Origin: Todiramphus chloris collaris
Lineage: Eukaryota > Chordata > Aves > Coraciiformes > Alcedinidae
Reading direction: 5' to 3'
NCBI GenBank assembly: GCA_025345505.1
Contig: JANVCC010000062.1
Span: 15,382,774-15,446,773, forward strand
Length of the DNA: 64,000 bases
Part shown: piece by piece, positions 36,587 through 49,700 of the stretch
How positions within the stretch are numbered: position 1 is the stretch's first letter
How the letters are laid out: the number at the start of each line of letters is the position of its first letter
Position numbers and translations under genes: made by a program
Notes under the pieces: model-generated
Told to the model about the DNA's origin: nothing
Databases searched by the model: none
Seen by the model: the letters and a program-made list of their open reading frames with translations, nothing else

Positions 36587-37376
36587 TAAGCATAGGATAC
36601 ATAAATGACCGAGTCTTCCCTATCAACCCTTGAATAATTGATGTGGCAAAGTTAATAACTCATAAATGAGGTTATACCACTGCCATCACGCTAATGATGC
36701 TGGCAGCACAGTGGAAAATTTTATCATAGCTGTCTTTGTCAGAGTCCCAGTGTTGCAAAAATTTAAGCCAGGCTGTTGAAAAATAGCCATTCATTTTCTG
36801 TTCTGCTTCATTTTGACACAAATAGGTTTTCTTTTAGACAAAATATAAGGGTTTTCTGTGTAAGTGTACTTGAAATTAGGCAAGCACTTTCAGTAACTGA
36901 AAGAGATGCTTTAAAATGTTACCATTTGGCTTCATAGTATCATATACCATAGTACACTGCAGGAGTATTAAGGGTATTAGACATTATTTGTACTTGCTGC
37001 TTAAGGTTATAAGTGCTCTTAAATTTTTTCAGAGAGAATCATGGCTTATAAGGCCAGAAGGAATCACTGTAGTCTGGTCTGACTGCCTTCACAAAGCAGA
37101 CTACAAGAATTCCTTGAATTATTTTCCTGTTTGTGATAGAGAAAAAATTAACAAGTTTGCTATGGTATTCCTGGTAAATATGAAGGTAAGTAAATAGAAG
37201 TCTTACAGTAAAAATATGTCTGAGGTACAAAGCGGTCAAGAGGTTTACCTAGTCTTCTCACATACTTGTAGGCCATGGTTTCTCAGAGGTTGAACTCAAG
37301 ACTTTTGTTTCTTGGTCCAATTGTTGAACCTCTGGTATTTTTTAAAATGTAAATTGTTTATTATTTTCTCTTATAG

Positions 37377-37455
37377 GAAGGGGATCATCCAACTCAAAAT
37401 TGCCATCTGTCCCTACACTGTCTTCAGTGCCTGAGGATTCTGCTTCAAATATGAG
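37377..37455 (+). CDS. LRBA: LRBA exon J
   Basis: A 79-nt exon, phase 1 in and 2 out (finishes codon 839, codons 840-864, two extra bases). Acceptor TTATAG ends at 37376 and donor GTAACT starts at 37456. It encodes RGSSNSKLPSVPTLSSVPED then SASNM, matching human SRSSNAKLPSVPTVDSV ... SNM. The final AG joins T of exon K to give Ser of SITDRLE. It was found from junction logic, being too short to stand out as an open frame. Confidence 0.93.
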
Positions 37456-37693
37456 GTAACTTCTTCAACTGAACAGCTGTGCCACGCTCACACTTTTGAT
37501 ATTACAGTTAATATTCTGATTCCATTTTGCTGATGTTTAGTATCTCGTGAAGGTTTGGGAAAATGAGTGTCGGGTTATGGATTCTTTCTCATACCTGTAG
37601 ATCACTGAAAAGCTGACCAAAATTGTACTCCTTTCTGCAGAATTTCAGCAACTTCCTTCTTTTTGGTGTTTATCACATGTATCTCTCTACTAG

Positions 37694-37827
37694 TATTACA
37701 GACAGGCTTGAACATGCCTTGGAAAAAGCTGCCCCTCTTCTGAGAGAGATTTTTGTGGATTTTGCTACCTTTCTTTCACGGACTCTGTTGGGCAGCCATG
37801 GGCAGGAGTTGCTGATAGAAGGTACAA
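37694..37827 (+). CDS. LRBA: LRBA exon K
   Basis: A 134-nt exon, phase 2 in and 1 out (finishes codon 865, codons 866-909, one extra base). Acceptor TCTCTACTAG ends at 37693, only 238 nt after exon J. It encodes [20 protein letters not shown] then [20 protein letters not shown] and IEGT, one of the most conserved blocks of the family. The human LRBA and NBEA sequences I recall read DFAPFLSR; here Pro is Thr (ACC). The preferred donor GTAAGT starts at 37828. A second donor, GTACAA at 37822, would drop two codons. Confidence 0.96.
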
Positions 37828-37833
37828 GTAAGT
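37822..37833 (+). promoter_or_regulatory. Tandem GT splice donors (6 nt apart)
   Basis: GAAG|GTACAA and ACAA|GTAAGT both join exon L in the same frame. The downstream site gives EGTSLVCMKSS (LRBA-like); the upstream site gives EGLVCMKSS (NBEA-like). The downstream site is the stronger donor by consensus. Confidence 0.6.
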
Positions 37834-40133
37834 TTCCATTTGAAAAAAGGGTGTTTTGTTGTTGTTGTTTTTTTAGTGTCTTGTTTCACTTTGGAGATTC
37901 AAAACTGCTATTATTTAATTTTTTTCCTTCTTGCTCTGCCTTAAAAGCTTCCTTCTTGCTTTCCCGCAGTGCTCTCCAGTGGATTGCACTGCTTCCTGTT
38001 CCATCATTAATCCTGTGAGGTCATTGTCATTATCTCCTCATCTTTGCCATCTCTGCTACCCCTTTACCTCCATCTCATCTCATAGCATCCTATATCTTAT
38101 TATGTGGGACCAACTGCTCTTGTCTCTTCCTTAGTCTTCCACCAGTTCCAGGGAATTGTCCCATAAAACCCATTCCATACGCCAGTTTCTGTGACCTTTT
38201 AAAGAGAAAACTCAGTCTCAGGGTCAACACTTTGGGAGAAAGTAAAGGATGGAGTACAATGTAGCAAGTTAATTACAAGGGCCTTTCATTTTCACTGTGA
38301 TACTGTAACAGAAGGTTTCTTAGGAACCATGTCAGCAGAGCTTGCTGTCCTGTGTTTCTTGCTTGTGAACCTGCTTCTGTCTTTCTGGTTTCTAATTGGA
38401 AGGCAGCCACACAGGTGAGAGGAATGCATTGTCAGTTATTACCTGGTACTTTTGAGAACATGAAGGTTCAGGTGCACAACAATCATGGCTTTTCCTGGCG
38501 CTGCCTTAAAATGATTGAACTTGAGATGATTGAGTTATCTTTTCTCTGTTGAGAAATGAGACTCAGTTCTGCAATGCAGATATTAATGTCCTCAATTAGA
38601 AAAAAATCATGTTTGTTAGAACACTGCGTTTAGTAATGAGATTTTCATTTTTCTCATTATTTGTTTATATCATAAATTGCTTTGCCCACTGGTTTTTAGA
38701 GTGAAAATTGCAGTTGTTGTGCTGTTAAAGCAGTGAATTGAATTAGGGTGTGAGCTTGTTGCAGCTTCCAGTAATTAAAGCACTCCAGTGTTAGAAGCTC
38801 ACAGTTGCTTAACTTGAGCTGATCGCTTGCACGTGAGCTGTATATCTGCACGTGTAGGTGTATTTGCTTCCTGGGGAGTTAAAAGCTCTTTTTTAAAACC
38901 TTTTTGAAACTCCTCTTTCCATGGCTGAGGACAGGTGTGCTGCACGTAGGGCTCAGTATGGGAAACATTGTCAGAAACACATTTAGAGTATCAAACCCTG
39001 CTAAGTGTTTTACTGAAAACTGCTGATATCAAAATTGAGACTCCATTAAACTTCACTGAAATCAAAGTTATTTAGTTGAGGAATTTAGCTTGCCTGCCTT
39101 TTAGGGTAGGAAGAATTGGCAGGAAGAAGTGTATGAATTGTCTTCTGTGTCTGAAAAAGGTGGGATTTCATTTTGATTGTACATGTAGGCATCACTTTAC
39201 CTGATAAAAAAACTTAATGGAAGCTGCTTCATGAACAAATTCATTTCATTAATTTATTAAGAATAGCAGGAAGTAGATTTTTCTCAAGGCTTTAATTGCC
39301 AGGGAGGTAAATATCCTATTTAATTACATGTATTTTTTTTATCTGAAGATAAAGATAATCTGATTTCAAAGTATTGTGACAGATTATATACACAGAGAGA
39401 TAAGTATTTCATAGGTCAGATGTCCAAAGAAAAAGGCAGGAAAACTATTAGAAGTGTATGAACTATCTATACAAAAATAAATACACAAACCACGATTTTT
39501 GGCCCTAAAACCAAGTTAGACAAACACCAAACAAAAAGTGAATACAAATAATAATAATAGTCAAATTAGTTTATAAACAATTGAGAATATCTAATAGGTT
39601 ACTGCTTGCACTTCTGCTAAGGTTTAGTGTGGGGTTAAGGGTCAAAGTACTAATAAGAGTGTTTGGGATGTCTGCTGCCATGAAACAAAATGGAAACTTG
39701 ATTGATAGCTGGGGGCTGAAAGGAGAACGCGCAATGGAGAAAGCAAAGGTCATAAAGCCATTTCCCTTCTCTGCATATATAATGACTCAATCCTTCAAGA
39801 AATAGCCAAATGTAGATACAGTGGATTAATATAACATATGTTAACCACACTTCTGATCATTTTGACGTACAAACAGTTATGAAACCGTGAATAATGGAGG
39901 TTATGTATTACTATTAGCTGCATCTTTAGATGCAAGGCATGGAGTTTGATCTCCCTCTGACACACATACTCTTGTGCTGATCAAGTACAAAATTGAACTG
40001 GAAGTGGTATGAGAATGTCCGCTTTCTTTTGTTTGTCAAAACGCTTCTAATCTATTGCACTTCAAACTAGTTGGTGTTAACCGCTGGTGCCATGTAGGCA
40101 TCCGTTTATAGATACTGTGTTTGCCTTTTCTAG
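37828..40133 (+). other. LRBA: LRBA intron K-L
   Basis: A 2,306-nt GT-AG intron (GTAAGT ... TTGCCTTTTCTAG). AT-rich, without recognised repeats or genes. The frame continuing from exon K to about 38018 is intronic read-through. Confidence 0.9.
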
Positions 40134-40195
40134 GTCTTGTGTGCATGAAATCTAGCAGTTCGGTTGTGGAGCTGGTGATGCTGCTTTGCTCTCAG
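40134..40195 (+). CDS. LRBA: LRBA exon L
   Basis: A 62-nt exon, phase 1 in and 0 out (finishes codon 910, codons 911-930). Acceptor CTTTTCTAG ends at 40133 and donor GTGAGG starts at 40196. It encodes LVCMKSSSSVVELVMLLCSQ, identical to the human LRBA sequence as I recall it. The exon was found through this peptide and is too short for ORF finding. Confidence 0.96.
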
Positions 40196-42280
40196 GTGAG
40201 GTTTAACTAACAACGATCTCTGAAATTGCTCTTTTAACTGTAATTTCCACGGTGCTCAAATTTTACTTTCAAATTTAAGGTTGTGTGTAATAGGTAAAAA
40301 GACTGTGTGCTTTAAAAAAGACTTTTACTTTAAAAAAAGCAACACCTAAGAATTGAGTCTGTTCAGTTGGAGGGAGAAGGTGCCAAGAGTTTGATGTTAC
40401 CTTACTATTGAGCATTTACATAACCTTGAGAGAGGTGTGCCTGAGGAATTCGCTGCTGTTATTTTTGTAAGATCAAATGGGATCAATAAAATATTTAGAT
40501 AGAGGAATCAATTTGTTTCTACAATTTTAGCATGCTGAATCCTCTGGGATGAATAGAATTTTTCCTTTTGTGTAGAGGTTGTGAAATGAGTGATAAATAC
40601 TTTTGAAACCCTGTCATTCTTAATTGATTTGACAAGTGCTAAGAATTTGACAAAAAAAATTTAAGCAACCAGCCGTAGTTGTCAGCAGTTTGGGACATTC
40701 TACATTCCTAAAGGCAAAGTGATTTTAGATATTTAAGAACCTGAGAATTGACTGTTCCTATGGTTAGAGCCCTAAAATTGTATACACTACATTAACTGGA
40801 TTTTCTTCTGGGGTTTCTTGCTTCTTTTCCTTTTGGTTTTTGGTAGTCTTTTTTTTTTTTGGGTTGGTTTTTTTTTTTGTAATTAAACGTAAGACTGATT
40901 TTATTGAGCCTTTCTTTTGGTGCCTTAAAAATGATACCTTTCTGGTAGTAAATTCCCCTACTTAAAACTTTAAAATAGCCTTTTTTAATGGGAATGGTAT
41001 TGGTCTAGAGGTCAAGGGTTCTGACCCATTTCAAAACCTTTGACCTTCATTTACAACCCTTATGGTTTGCTTGCCTGACGAATAAGGATAATGCAAAATT
41101 AATGTTTCTTCACATCGATTTATTCGTTTTAGTGCCTATACTGCCAAATTTATTTAGAGCGTGCTGATAGACATTTCATGAATACAAATGAAAGAATCAT
41201 AGAAGGTGTGAAAAATCGATAGTCTGCATTGTCAATAAAGCGCAATAAGAACAATTACTTCTTGAGATTACACCTAATAGATTTTACAATGAGCTAGTGA
41301 AGAGTAGTTATGTTTTCTAGTGAGCTTATTATTAATGAATGTATCTAGAACTTCGCTCATCTAGTTTTCCAGTTTCCTGAGGAAATATAATTTATTTTTA
41401 TCCTGAAAGAAATGTAGTATTCCTTCTTGAACTTTTGGTATTTAGAGATGGTTGGTTTACATATGTCAGTACTGGAAGTGGACAATGTTCATGTCGTCTA
41501 AAATGGAAATTTGCTGCTGTGTATGAAAGAATCTTTCTTAGTGACATCCATATACAAGTTTTACTGCTCATTTGTTAATGTGTTAGAGTAAAACTAATCT
41601 GAGTATTAAATGTATGCCTGACAGCTTACTATTACTATTTTAAAAATTAGTTTTCAGTACCCATGCTGCTTGTATAAATAATTAGTGGTTGACCTTTCCT
41701 TCTTCTTCGGTAGGGTAATCTAATTTTTTTTTTTTTCTTCCCCAAACCATGTTGCGCTCTGTACAGTACGTCACTTGTTTAGTTTGGGGAAGTGGAAAGG
41801 ATAAGGAATAAATGACGTGCTCTAATGCATCTATTTGTCATACGTGTCACAATGCCACTTAATGCTAATCTAATCAAATTGAGGATATCGTGATTGCTTA
41901 GCAGTGCTGGTTGCAGACTGAGGTTGCTCTTTGTGAAATAGTAGAAATAAACCAATAAAGTCACAAAGACCTCAAAGTCTTTTTAAAGTTACATAGCAGC
42001 TGTAATTTTTGGCAGAATATGAAAAATTATGTGAGAAATGAATCTAAAATTAGCTCCAGATGTATACAGATTGTTCTGGGGTGATAATTACATTTTTCAC
42101 TTTGAATTTTCCTAATTCAAAGAGGTCAGCATGGCAATCACAGAAGTGATTTATTTTGTTAAGAAGTGAACTGTCTTTTGCTACATGAAAGCTTGAGAGA
42201 TATGAAATTGAATTTCAAGCCGACATTTTACAGATACTGGGAGGAGTTGGGGTTGAGCTTGATTGATTTTATTTTGCCTT

Positions 42281-42346
42281 CCCCCCCCCCCCCTTTTTTT
42301 TTTTTTTTTTTTTCTTTTTTTCTTTTTCTTTTCTTTTTTTTTTTTT
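42281..42346. repeat. C13 followed by T-rich tract
   Basis: Thirteen C residues run directly into about 53 nt of almost pure T with isolated C. It is a strand-asymmetric pyrimidine tract and likely length-variable. The open frame rich in Phe/Pro across it is an artefact. Confidence 0.92.
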
Positions 42347-43399
42347 GGCCAAAGATAGGGTGGGAAGTGAAGTGATATCCTTTTGCTAAAATTTTAATTA
42401 ATTTTTAAGAGAAGATGGAGAGGATTGAGTGCCAAAGATCAAAAGATCAGGTCAAAAACTAGTTTTTAATCACATAAATAATGTGGCATAGTTACAAAGT
42501 AAGTATCTGCAAATTTGATTTAAAGCTTCACAAATTTGTCAGCCATCATTTTATGAAATTGAAAGATTGCTCTAGTTCATATCTCTGGGTTTTTTTATGT
42601 TAACCTCTTTCTGAAAATCATTTTTAAACATTGTGTATATGAGGTAAGCACTTGGATTATTTTTCGGAAACAGCTGACATTTTTCTGATGCTTATTTAGA
42701 TTTGTGGGCGGAATATGTTTTATTTTTCTTAGTAGTGCAAGGTGGACCAATAATATCTTACAGGTAATTTTGCCAGAAAACTGTGGAAAGAAATCTTTTT
42801 CCCAGGTGAAGTGATTTAAAGAAATTCAAACGCTACCATTCTGTGAAACTATTTGTGTCATGTGGTGTCTGTGGTTAATTTCTTCTCTTGTTTAAAGTTC
42901 ATATATTTAGGCACATGTAAGAAGACAGTTGCTTTTGGGTTTTAGTTTTGTGTTTGTGTTGGTACATGGGTTTATGTTTAATACGAGGTAAAAAGAGGAA
43001 ACAGGTGGTTTGAGATACAGACAAAAGGCTTTTTCTAAGACAAAAACAGTTGTGTTTTTTGACAGACACGCTACACTTGGAGACGTGTCTCTGTGTGTAT
43101 ACTTATATTTATATAAATCTATCAAAACATAAAGAAATCCTTCATTTAATATTACTGCAAAGTGTTCCTGCTTATTTGACATTAATATCATTTTTGAAAG
43201 AATCGACGTTGCATTCAAGGCCACTTTATAAAAGCGTTGTGTTGCTCATCCTAATTCAGTCTGACACACATTCCAATAACACTACCTCCCTTCTAGGGTT
43301 TAAAACTAAATTTATGGCTGAGCATTGTGAAGTGCATCATTTAAAAATGGTTTCAACCCAAAACATCTAATAAATAAATAATGTGTATGGCTACTCAGT

Positions 43400-43745
43400 A
43401 GCAGACTTTCCAGACTAGAAATCATTCCATCGGATACTCAACAGTCCACTATCGGAGAGGGCTGTCAGATAAATCTTATAGTAGCTGCATTCATGTCCTG
43501 TAAATCACATGTTATTGTCTGAGCCTTCTGCCAGGTCATCTATTCTTTTCCCATTTATCAGAAATGCATACAGTACAGTGAACCTGGAAGCACCAGCTAG
43601 TCTGGCCTGGCATCCTGTCGGAGTAATTAAACCAGCTAAAAGAGGGAAGGCTCGTGCCTATTATCCCTTTTAAAGCAGTGACGTTAGGATGCTGAAGGTG
43701 CTCGTGTGCTGTTGTCAGAGAAGCTTCTGTGTGGGGAGCCTGTGG
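43400..43745. promoter_or_regulatory. Candidate conserved non-coding element
   Basis: High-complexity intronic DNA with few homopolymers and a more even base composition than its flanks. Words include GGAGTAATTAAACCAGC (around 43619-43635) and GCTGTCAGATAAAT (around 43460). No reading frame resembles a known protein. It is called from texture alone. Confidence 0.25.
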
Positions 43746-46700
43746 TACCACGCCTGAATAAAGCAAGCCTTGTCATCTGAAAGGGCTCTTCTCTGCAAAG
43801 GGGCACATAGGAACCCAGTGCATGTTTATGGATGAAGCAAATATGCTCCTGTGCTTCCGTTCATTTGTCAGGTGTTTTCTGGAAGTACATGACTAAGTAG
43901 GACAACCTGATCTTCCCTGCTCTCTCGTGGAGGTATTTAAAAACATTTATCCATTGCTCACGTATGTGAAGCATTTGTCCTATTATTGTCACTCCAGGTG
44001 AAAAGGTACAAAACAGGTTCCATCATTTTCCTTGATGCCTTTAAATTTAGAGAATCTGCAGCACTCGAAAAATACTTCTTTCTGTAGTAAATCAACTCAA
44101 TTGTCAGTGGAATATGTGCAGTAGAACTAATTAGGTGGTTCTTGTCAGATCCGTCCTTGACTTAAGAGCTTTTTTCTACTGAATCTAAATTTTCTAGACC
44201 GTAACATAAACTTACACTAAGTGACTCAGATACAATTCAGCACCTGTATAATTTTCTAAGTTTGGTAGAATGCCACCCAACCTCTAAAAAAGTTTGCAAT
44301 TAAAGATTACAGAATAACGCAGCAACTTTTATGGCCCCTCCAGCACCACTACCCACCTGTACGTGCTGCTTGCTGGTTTAAGGTATAAAAGCCTCTTGGT
44401 TTCTCATTCCTCTGCCCTCTGTTTTTTCAGAGGGATTAAGGGCATGCTCTTGATATCTGATGGCATATATAAAACCAAGACCAATGTTTTAATACATTTC
44501 ATCTCTATTTATTTTATCTTCTAGAAATATTAATGTGATCTATTGCGATATAACTACATAGCTATAGCCATTAGTTTTATATTGGACCTTGATAAAGTGG
44601 ATCTTTCATGAGGAGATGAAAGAGGGAAGCATAAACTCTGATACTCCAAAGGTTTTTTTGTGTTCAGTGATAGCATCTGCTGATGTGGCCCAATGAAATA
44701 TGAACGTGGCTGGATGTGTCACACGCTGTCCTCAGAGTTTTTGGAGTTATTTTTTTGAGAGAAAAGCATGATCCAACATGGTGCAGGTGCATCTAAAAAA
44801 ACCCAACAGTCTGATGAATAGTATTAAAGCAGGAAGAAAATGCACTGTGACAGTTGATCTTGCTGCCTGTGTAGGCAAACTTAGCTCTCTTTTTTTTTTC
44901 TTGTCTAATTCAACTCACCAAACCAGTTATCACTGGAGAAATGTTTGCAAAAGGTTTTTCTTCAGCGTGATCTTTCTTTTACGTGCTACTAAATCAGTTT
45001 GCTAATGGATTCTGTTGCTCATAAAGAATCTGCATTCATCTTTTGCATTGGCAGTGTCTTAGTTGCATCATAGCTCTTGCTCTGATAACAAATCTTAATT
45101 ATTTAAAAAATATCACCATGTCCCATGCAGTCATGCACCTGTACAAACAATATGATGGAGCATTTCCCCTAAGGAAGAGCAATAAGATGGTAGTTAAGAT
45201 TTTGATTTTTCAGTAGACTTTTTTGCACGCACACACCCCCTCCTCCACTCCAGTACTTAAACATTTGTAAAATGCAGTAGGATCTTCAAGCTTTTCTGGG
45301 TATCCTGTGCTCAGAAAAAGGCTACAAGGATCCAAATTTATTATCTCAGGAATGGATTTCTGCAGCATGTTCCAAAATGAGGTGAGCCTGTGAATTAGAG
45401 ATTTTTAGTTGATGTAGAAGACGGCTGGTTTTCAGTGTTTGGTACTTGCAGAGAGAACACATTATGCTAATGCTCTGTGATCTGCACTGCTTCCTAATTT
45501 ACTTTTAAGTGCAGTTTGGTGTGATGGATAACTATAGCCATCACTATGAAGTTTGAATTGTATTGGATATATGTTATCTGAAGAGCTATGTCACTATGAG
45601 ACTGTGGCAGCTGAACTCAACGGAAGCACCAAAACCCTAACAATGTCCTGGTTTAGATAGAAGAGAATAAATGCTTTTTGCATACTTTTTATATGTTCCA
45701 GGTGTTATGCGATGACATTTTAATCAAGATAATGTTTTTCCATTTAATCATTTTGTGTTGTAACAGCTGAAAATAGGTTTAAAAAGGATCTAATAATCCT
45801 TTAGATCCATGATCTAAAAAATTAATATGTACAGAGGGTAGATTTTGTAGGGATTTTGCAAGCTGCCAAATAACTTTCTATCAATTTTAATGCAAGTTCT
45901 AATTTCGTTTTCAAAGCGACTTAGAAGCAAGCTGGGGTTGGATGTTTGTCTTTTTATACAGTGTGAACTTCTGCCAATAGGATCTTTCTTTCTGACAAAG
46001 ATGAATATAGCTGTATTAGAGTAAACAAGCTATTTCAGTATTAGATTGCTTTTGTGACAGAATGGTTAGAGACATTATTAGGCAAATGAGAATTGTTTAG
46101 ATCTTAACAATAAGATAAGAAAAGGGCTTCCCAAAGTCTAAATTATTAAGTTCAGGGAAGGACATTGCATGAATATTTGCCTTGTACCGCTAACTTGCTT
46201 TGTGAAGTTTTGAAGTATTCAGTGTTTCTAGATTAGTATAAAGACAAGTTTTTTTGATGCACAGAAATACACTTCACCTGCACGTGTGCTGGACACTTCA
46301 TACCATAATCGGTTTTGGTTTTATTTTATTTGTGCTCTTCTGAAGTATTTGAAGATTGCAAGACTATCTGCCAGCCTAGCTTTTTGTAGAGATGAGGTGG
46401 CTGTAGGATGAAGTGAGAGTATTCGAGATGACCTTACTCTGTTACACATTATTTAGATTCTGAAGTTGCCTCAGGCCTGCTTCTTACCCAGAGGAGCTGG
46501 GCATATTAATATAACCCTGTAAAACTGCACATTTGAAAACATGAGGTTGCCAAGAACGTTATTAATTGTTATCCAGGCAGTAGTAGTAGGAACTTTTCTG
46601 TGTGCAGTTTTGTAACACGTATTGCATAGTCCTTGTAACTGGTACAAAAAATGGGAGATTCTTTTCGTATTCTTATTTCAGATGCTGTCAGATGGAAAGT

Positions 46701-49700
46701 AGTTGGAAGATGTCCGTTGAGTTTTAGGTACAGCGCTACTGCAGGGTATTTTCCATGAAGATGTTTTACATTATAAAATATTTCCTCTTCAAAAACTCTT
46801 GTTACTCTTTTCCCCCTGCAGTGTGTATTTTTCATCTACAAGGACTTAGTTTTGCTGGATGGAGACTGTGGTCAAAGCTACAGAGAGGGGAGGGTAGATC
46901 CTTCAGGAGCCAAAGGCTGTGCTGTTCTCGAATAGAAGAGGCTTAAGTTTCAGTTAATGTTTCAGATAAAAGTTACTGTTATGGCTAAGTAGAATACTCT
47001 GTCAAAGGAAAAAATTCAGTATATCCTCCCAAGGTAGCTAGTGGTCCAGAAGCTTCAAGGGCATTTACCAGGCATGTGTAAGAGTCCAGCTTTGAAAGAA
47101 ATTAAGCTCTCTCAATCTCTAAAAGCGACATTGTGATTCTTCTGTGTTGTCCTCAATTTCAGTTTTCTTCTTTGGTTGTGATATATGGAGACAACTTTTC
47201 TGTAAGATCTTGGGAATAAAGTTTAGAGGTGCTGCATTCTCCCGCATTGCAAGGCCCCTAATGTCAGCACAGTGTTTGGCTAGTGGTCAGTAGGATTAAC
47301 TATGGAGAAATGAAAGGCCTGGATTTTCCAGGGACACTGGAAATTCCCATGGAATCCAGACTCCTTGAATGCAGTTCTTTGTTGCTTAAATTTTAGTTAC
47401 TCTCATCAGTAAGCTTCCTTCTAACAAAGCAGAAGGTTAAATTATCATATCTGTTGTCTAGATCACTTGGATTCTCCATTACGCCTGATATATCTGGGGT
47501 TTTCTATGCATAATGTAGCTTCTTTCCTTTGCAAGTGGGAGTTTTCCCTGCATCTCTGAGGATCTCACTTTGGGTGCTGAAAACATGACAAGTTCCATGC
47601 TTCGTGTATGTCACTGGGCAGAGTACTTGGAATAATTACAAATGAATTATTTGTGCTGCGCATCTTTTGCTGCTTGCTTCATTGAACTGTGTTACACATT
47701 GGAAGTGTTTGAAACTGGAGATCAGTTTGGTAGATAACTGACTGTAGTGCAATTCTGATCAGATAGAAATAAATGAAAACAGCTGGGAAAACCTTTCCTT
47801 TGAACTAGGCTATGTTAAAATGACATTTTAAATTAACTGTATATATTTTTTTTTCTTTGACTTAAGCTGTATGTAGATTTTTGTCTCTCCAGAACTAGGT
47901 TATTGTAATATATTCTTTGTAAAACTCCAGGATAACATAAAATTTATGTTAGAACTTCAATCCTACTTCCATTTCCTGTTGCTTTCTAAAGTGTTTGAAA
48001 GTCTAATTGCCCATGATTGCCTGCAATATTTAACCTGTTGAATTCCATGGAATGGAGAGCACTCTTAATATGTTTAATATTTTCGAAGAAACTCCCATTT
48101 TTCTCCATCATAACCACTAAGGTTCACACTCCTCAGATCCTGCTCTAGTTTGCTACGCTTAAGATATGTTGGAACTCTTTTTGGTGTAGTTGTTGGCTTC
48201 AAGAACCATGTGGCTTTGTTTACTATTAGCATGGTCTACAAATGGGGAGTTTCAAACACTGGTGTTCATCACTGGCTAATAGAATATTGTTTCTTATGTG
48301 AGTCTATCAAGTGATATAGTGACAACTTGCTTAGTCAGAAAAGTTTATAACTTAAACTTTGCCTTTGCCTTAAATGTGGAAATAGGTTGAGATGTATAAG
48401 GAATGATATGCCAGTTGGCATGGATAAGAAGTGACCTTTTCTTGACTTAGTGATGCAGTAAGCACTTTATAGTAGTATCCTGACAGGTAGTGGTCACAGT
48501 AGCTGAAATGTGTGGGCTACTATTTTGGTTTTATCTTCTCATATCTCTCCCTAATTCTTAGTCTAGGAGGATATTTTCAAGGCTTCCTCACTCCCCAGTT
48601 TGGAGGTGAACTGTATGATATGGGATTTTAAGAAGAGCAAAACCTATGATGTGTTACGTTTAGCAGATATTCTTCTGCTTTTCTCATACTATATTTTTGT
48701 CAAATACCCACTTTTTACCAAATGTGGTTAGTGGTTCTGCATAACAGATATAAAGAATTGTCAAAAAGATGGAAATGGCTTCCCAACTACAACTTTTTCT
48801 TATTGAGAGCTGCTGTTGAACCACTAGAAAATGCCCTCTGCAAGTTGAAGTGCTCAACAAAATCAGGCTGTGTCAGCTGCCAACTGAGAAAAGTAGGCTG
48901 AAGAAGCAGCACATTTTGGTTTATACTACACAGCTGCTTCTGGGAAAGTAATTCTGAGCTTTGTAGTTTTGAACAAAAATTTAAAAAAATACATTTATCT
49001 GTCAAGAAATTGGGATGAGTGCTATATATTAGACTAAGAAGGTGAGGAGAGAGGTACCAGTGCATAGGGGTAGGAAAGCTTCAGTATCTTGGTGCGTGTG
49101 TGTTGGAAGCATTGTTTCTTGGGACAACGCACTTGGAGAAGTCAAGATGACCTGCAGACTTTGGATAGAGAAATGGATAAAAGACAGGCTTAAACACCAC
49201 AAAACTCTTCCTCTAAATAGTTTGCCACACTGGAGAGGAGAAAGAAGAGCTTTTCCTGAGGTCATATTACTAAAAAGTAATTGTTGCCTATAGCAAAGTT
49301 TTGGAGGGAGAAGGGGTATTTTTCCTTCCTGATTTGCTTGAAAAAAAGTACAGTGTTTAGTAGTTGTTCTTTAGGCTCTTCAAATCTTATGGGCTTTTAC
49401 TAAGGAGAATACTCTTCTGAAATGGAAATTACTTGAATTTGGTCAGGAATCCAGGACATGGCTCTGGTGTGGGTTTAATGGGAAACATGCCTGCTACAGC
49501 TAAAGATATTAGCCTTTAAAACTGGGTTGTTGAGAATTTGTGTGATTCGTATATACATTTTTTTTGGTTGAGAATTGGTGTGATTGTGTAAACTTTTATG
49601 TTTAGGGAGGAGAGTGGATTGTCTGATGTAAATGTGATTTTTGGGGGTGTAACAGGGGAACGGGACAACTTCATTTCCACGAGCGTACGCTGCTGCAGAT

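Larger units (their letters stand above)
28643..37376 (+). other. LRBA: LRBA intron I-J
   Basis: An 8,734-nt GT-AG intron (GTGAGT ... TTCTCTTATAG). Contents seen: a TG/TA microsatellite (28867-28913), an A-rich low-complexity patch (about 34415-34500), a long pyrimidine tract (36161-36194) and a TTGG-type repeat (36546-36586). No interspersed repeat or gene was recognised. Confidence 0.85.
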
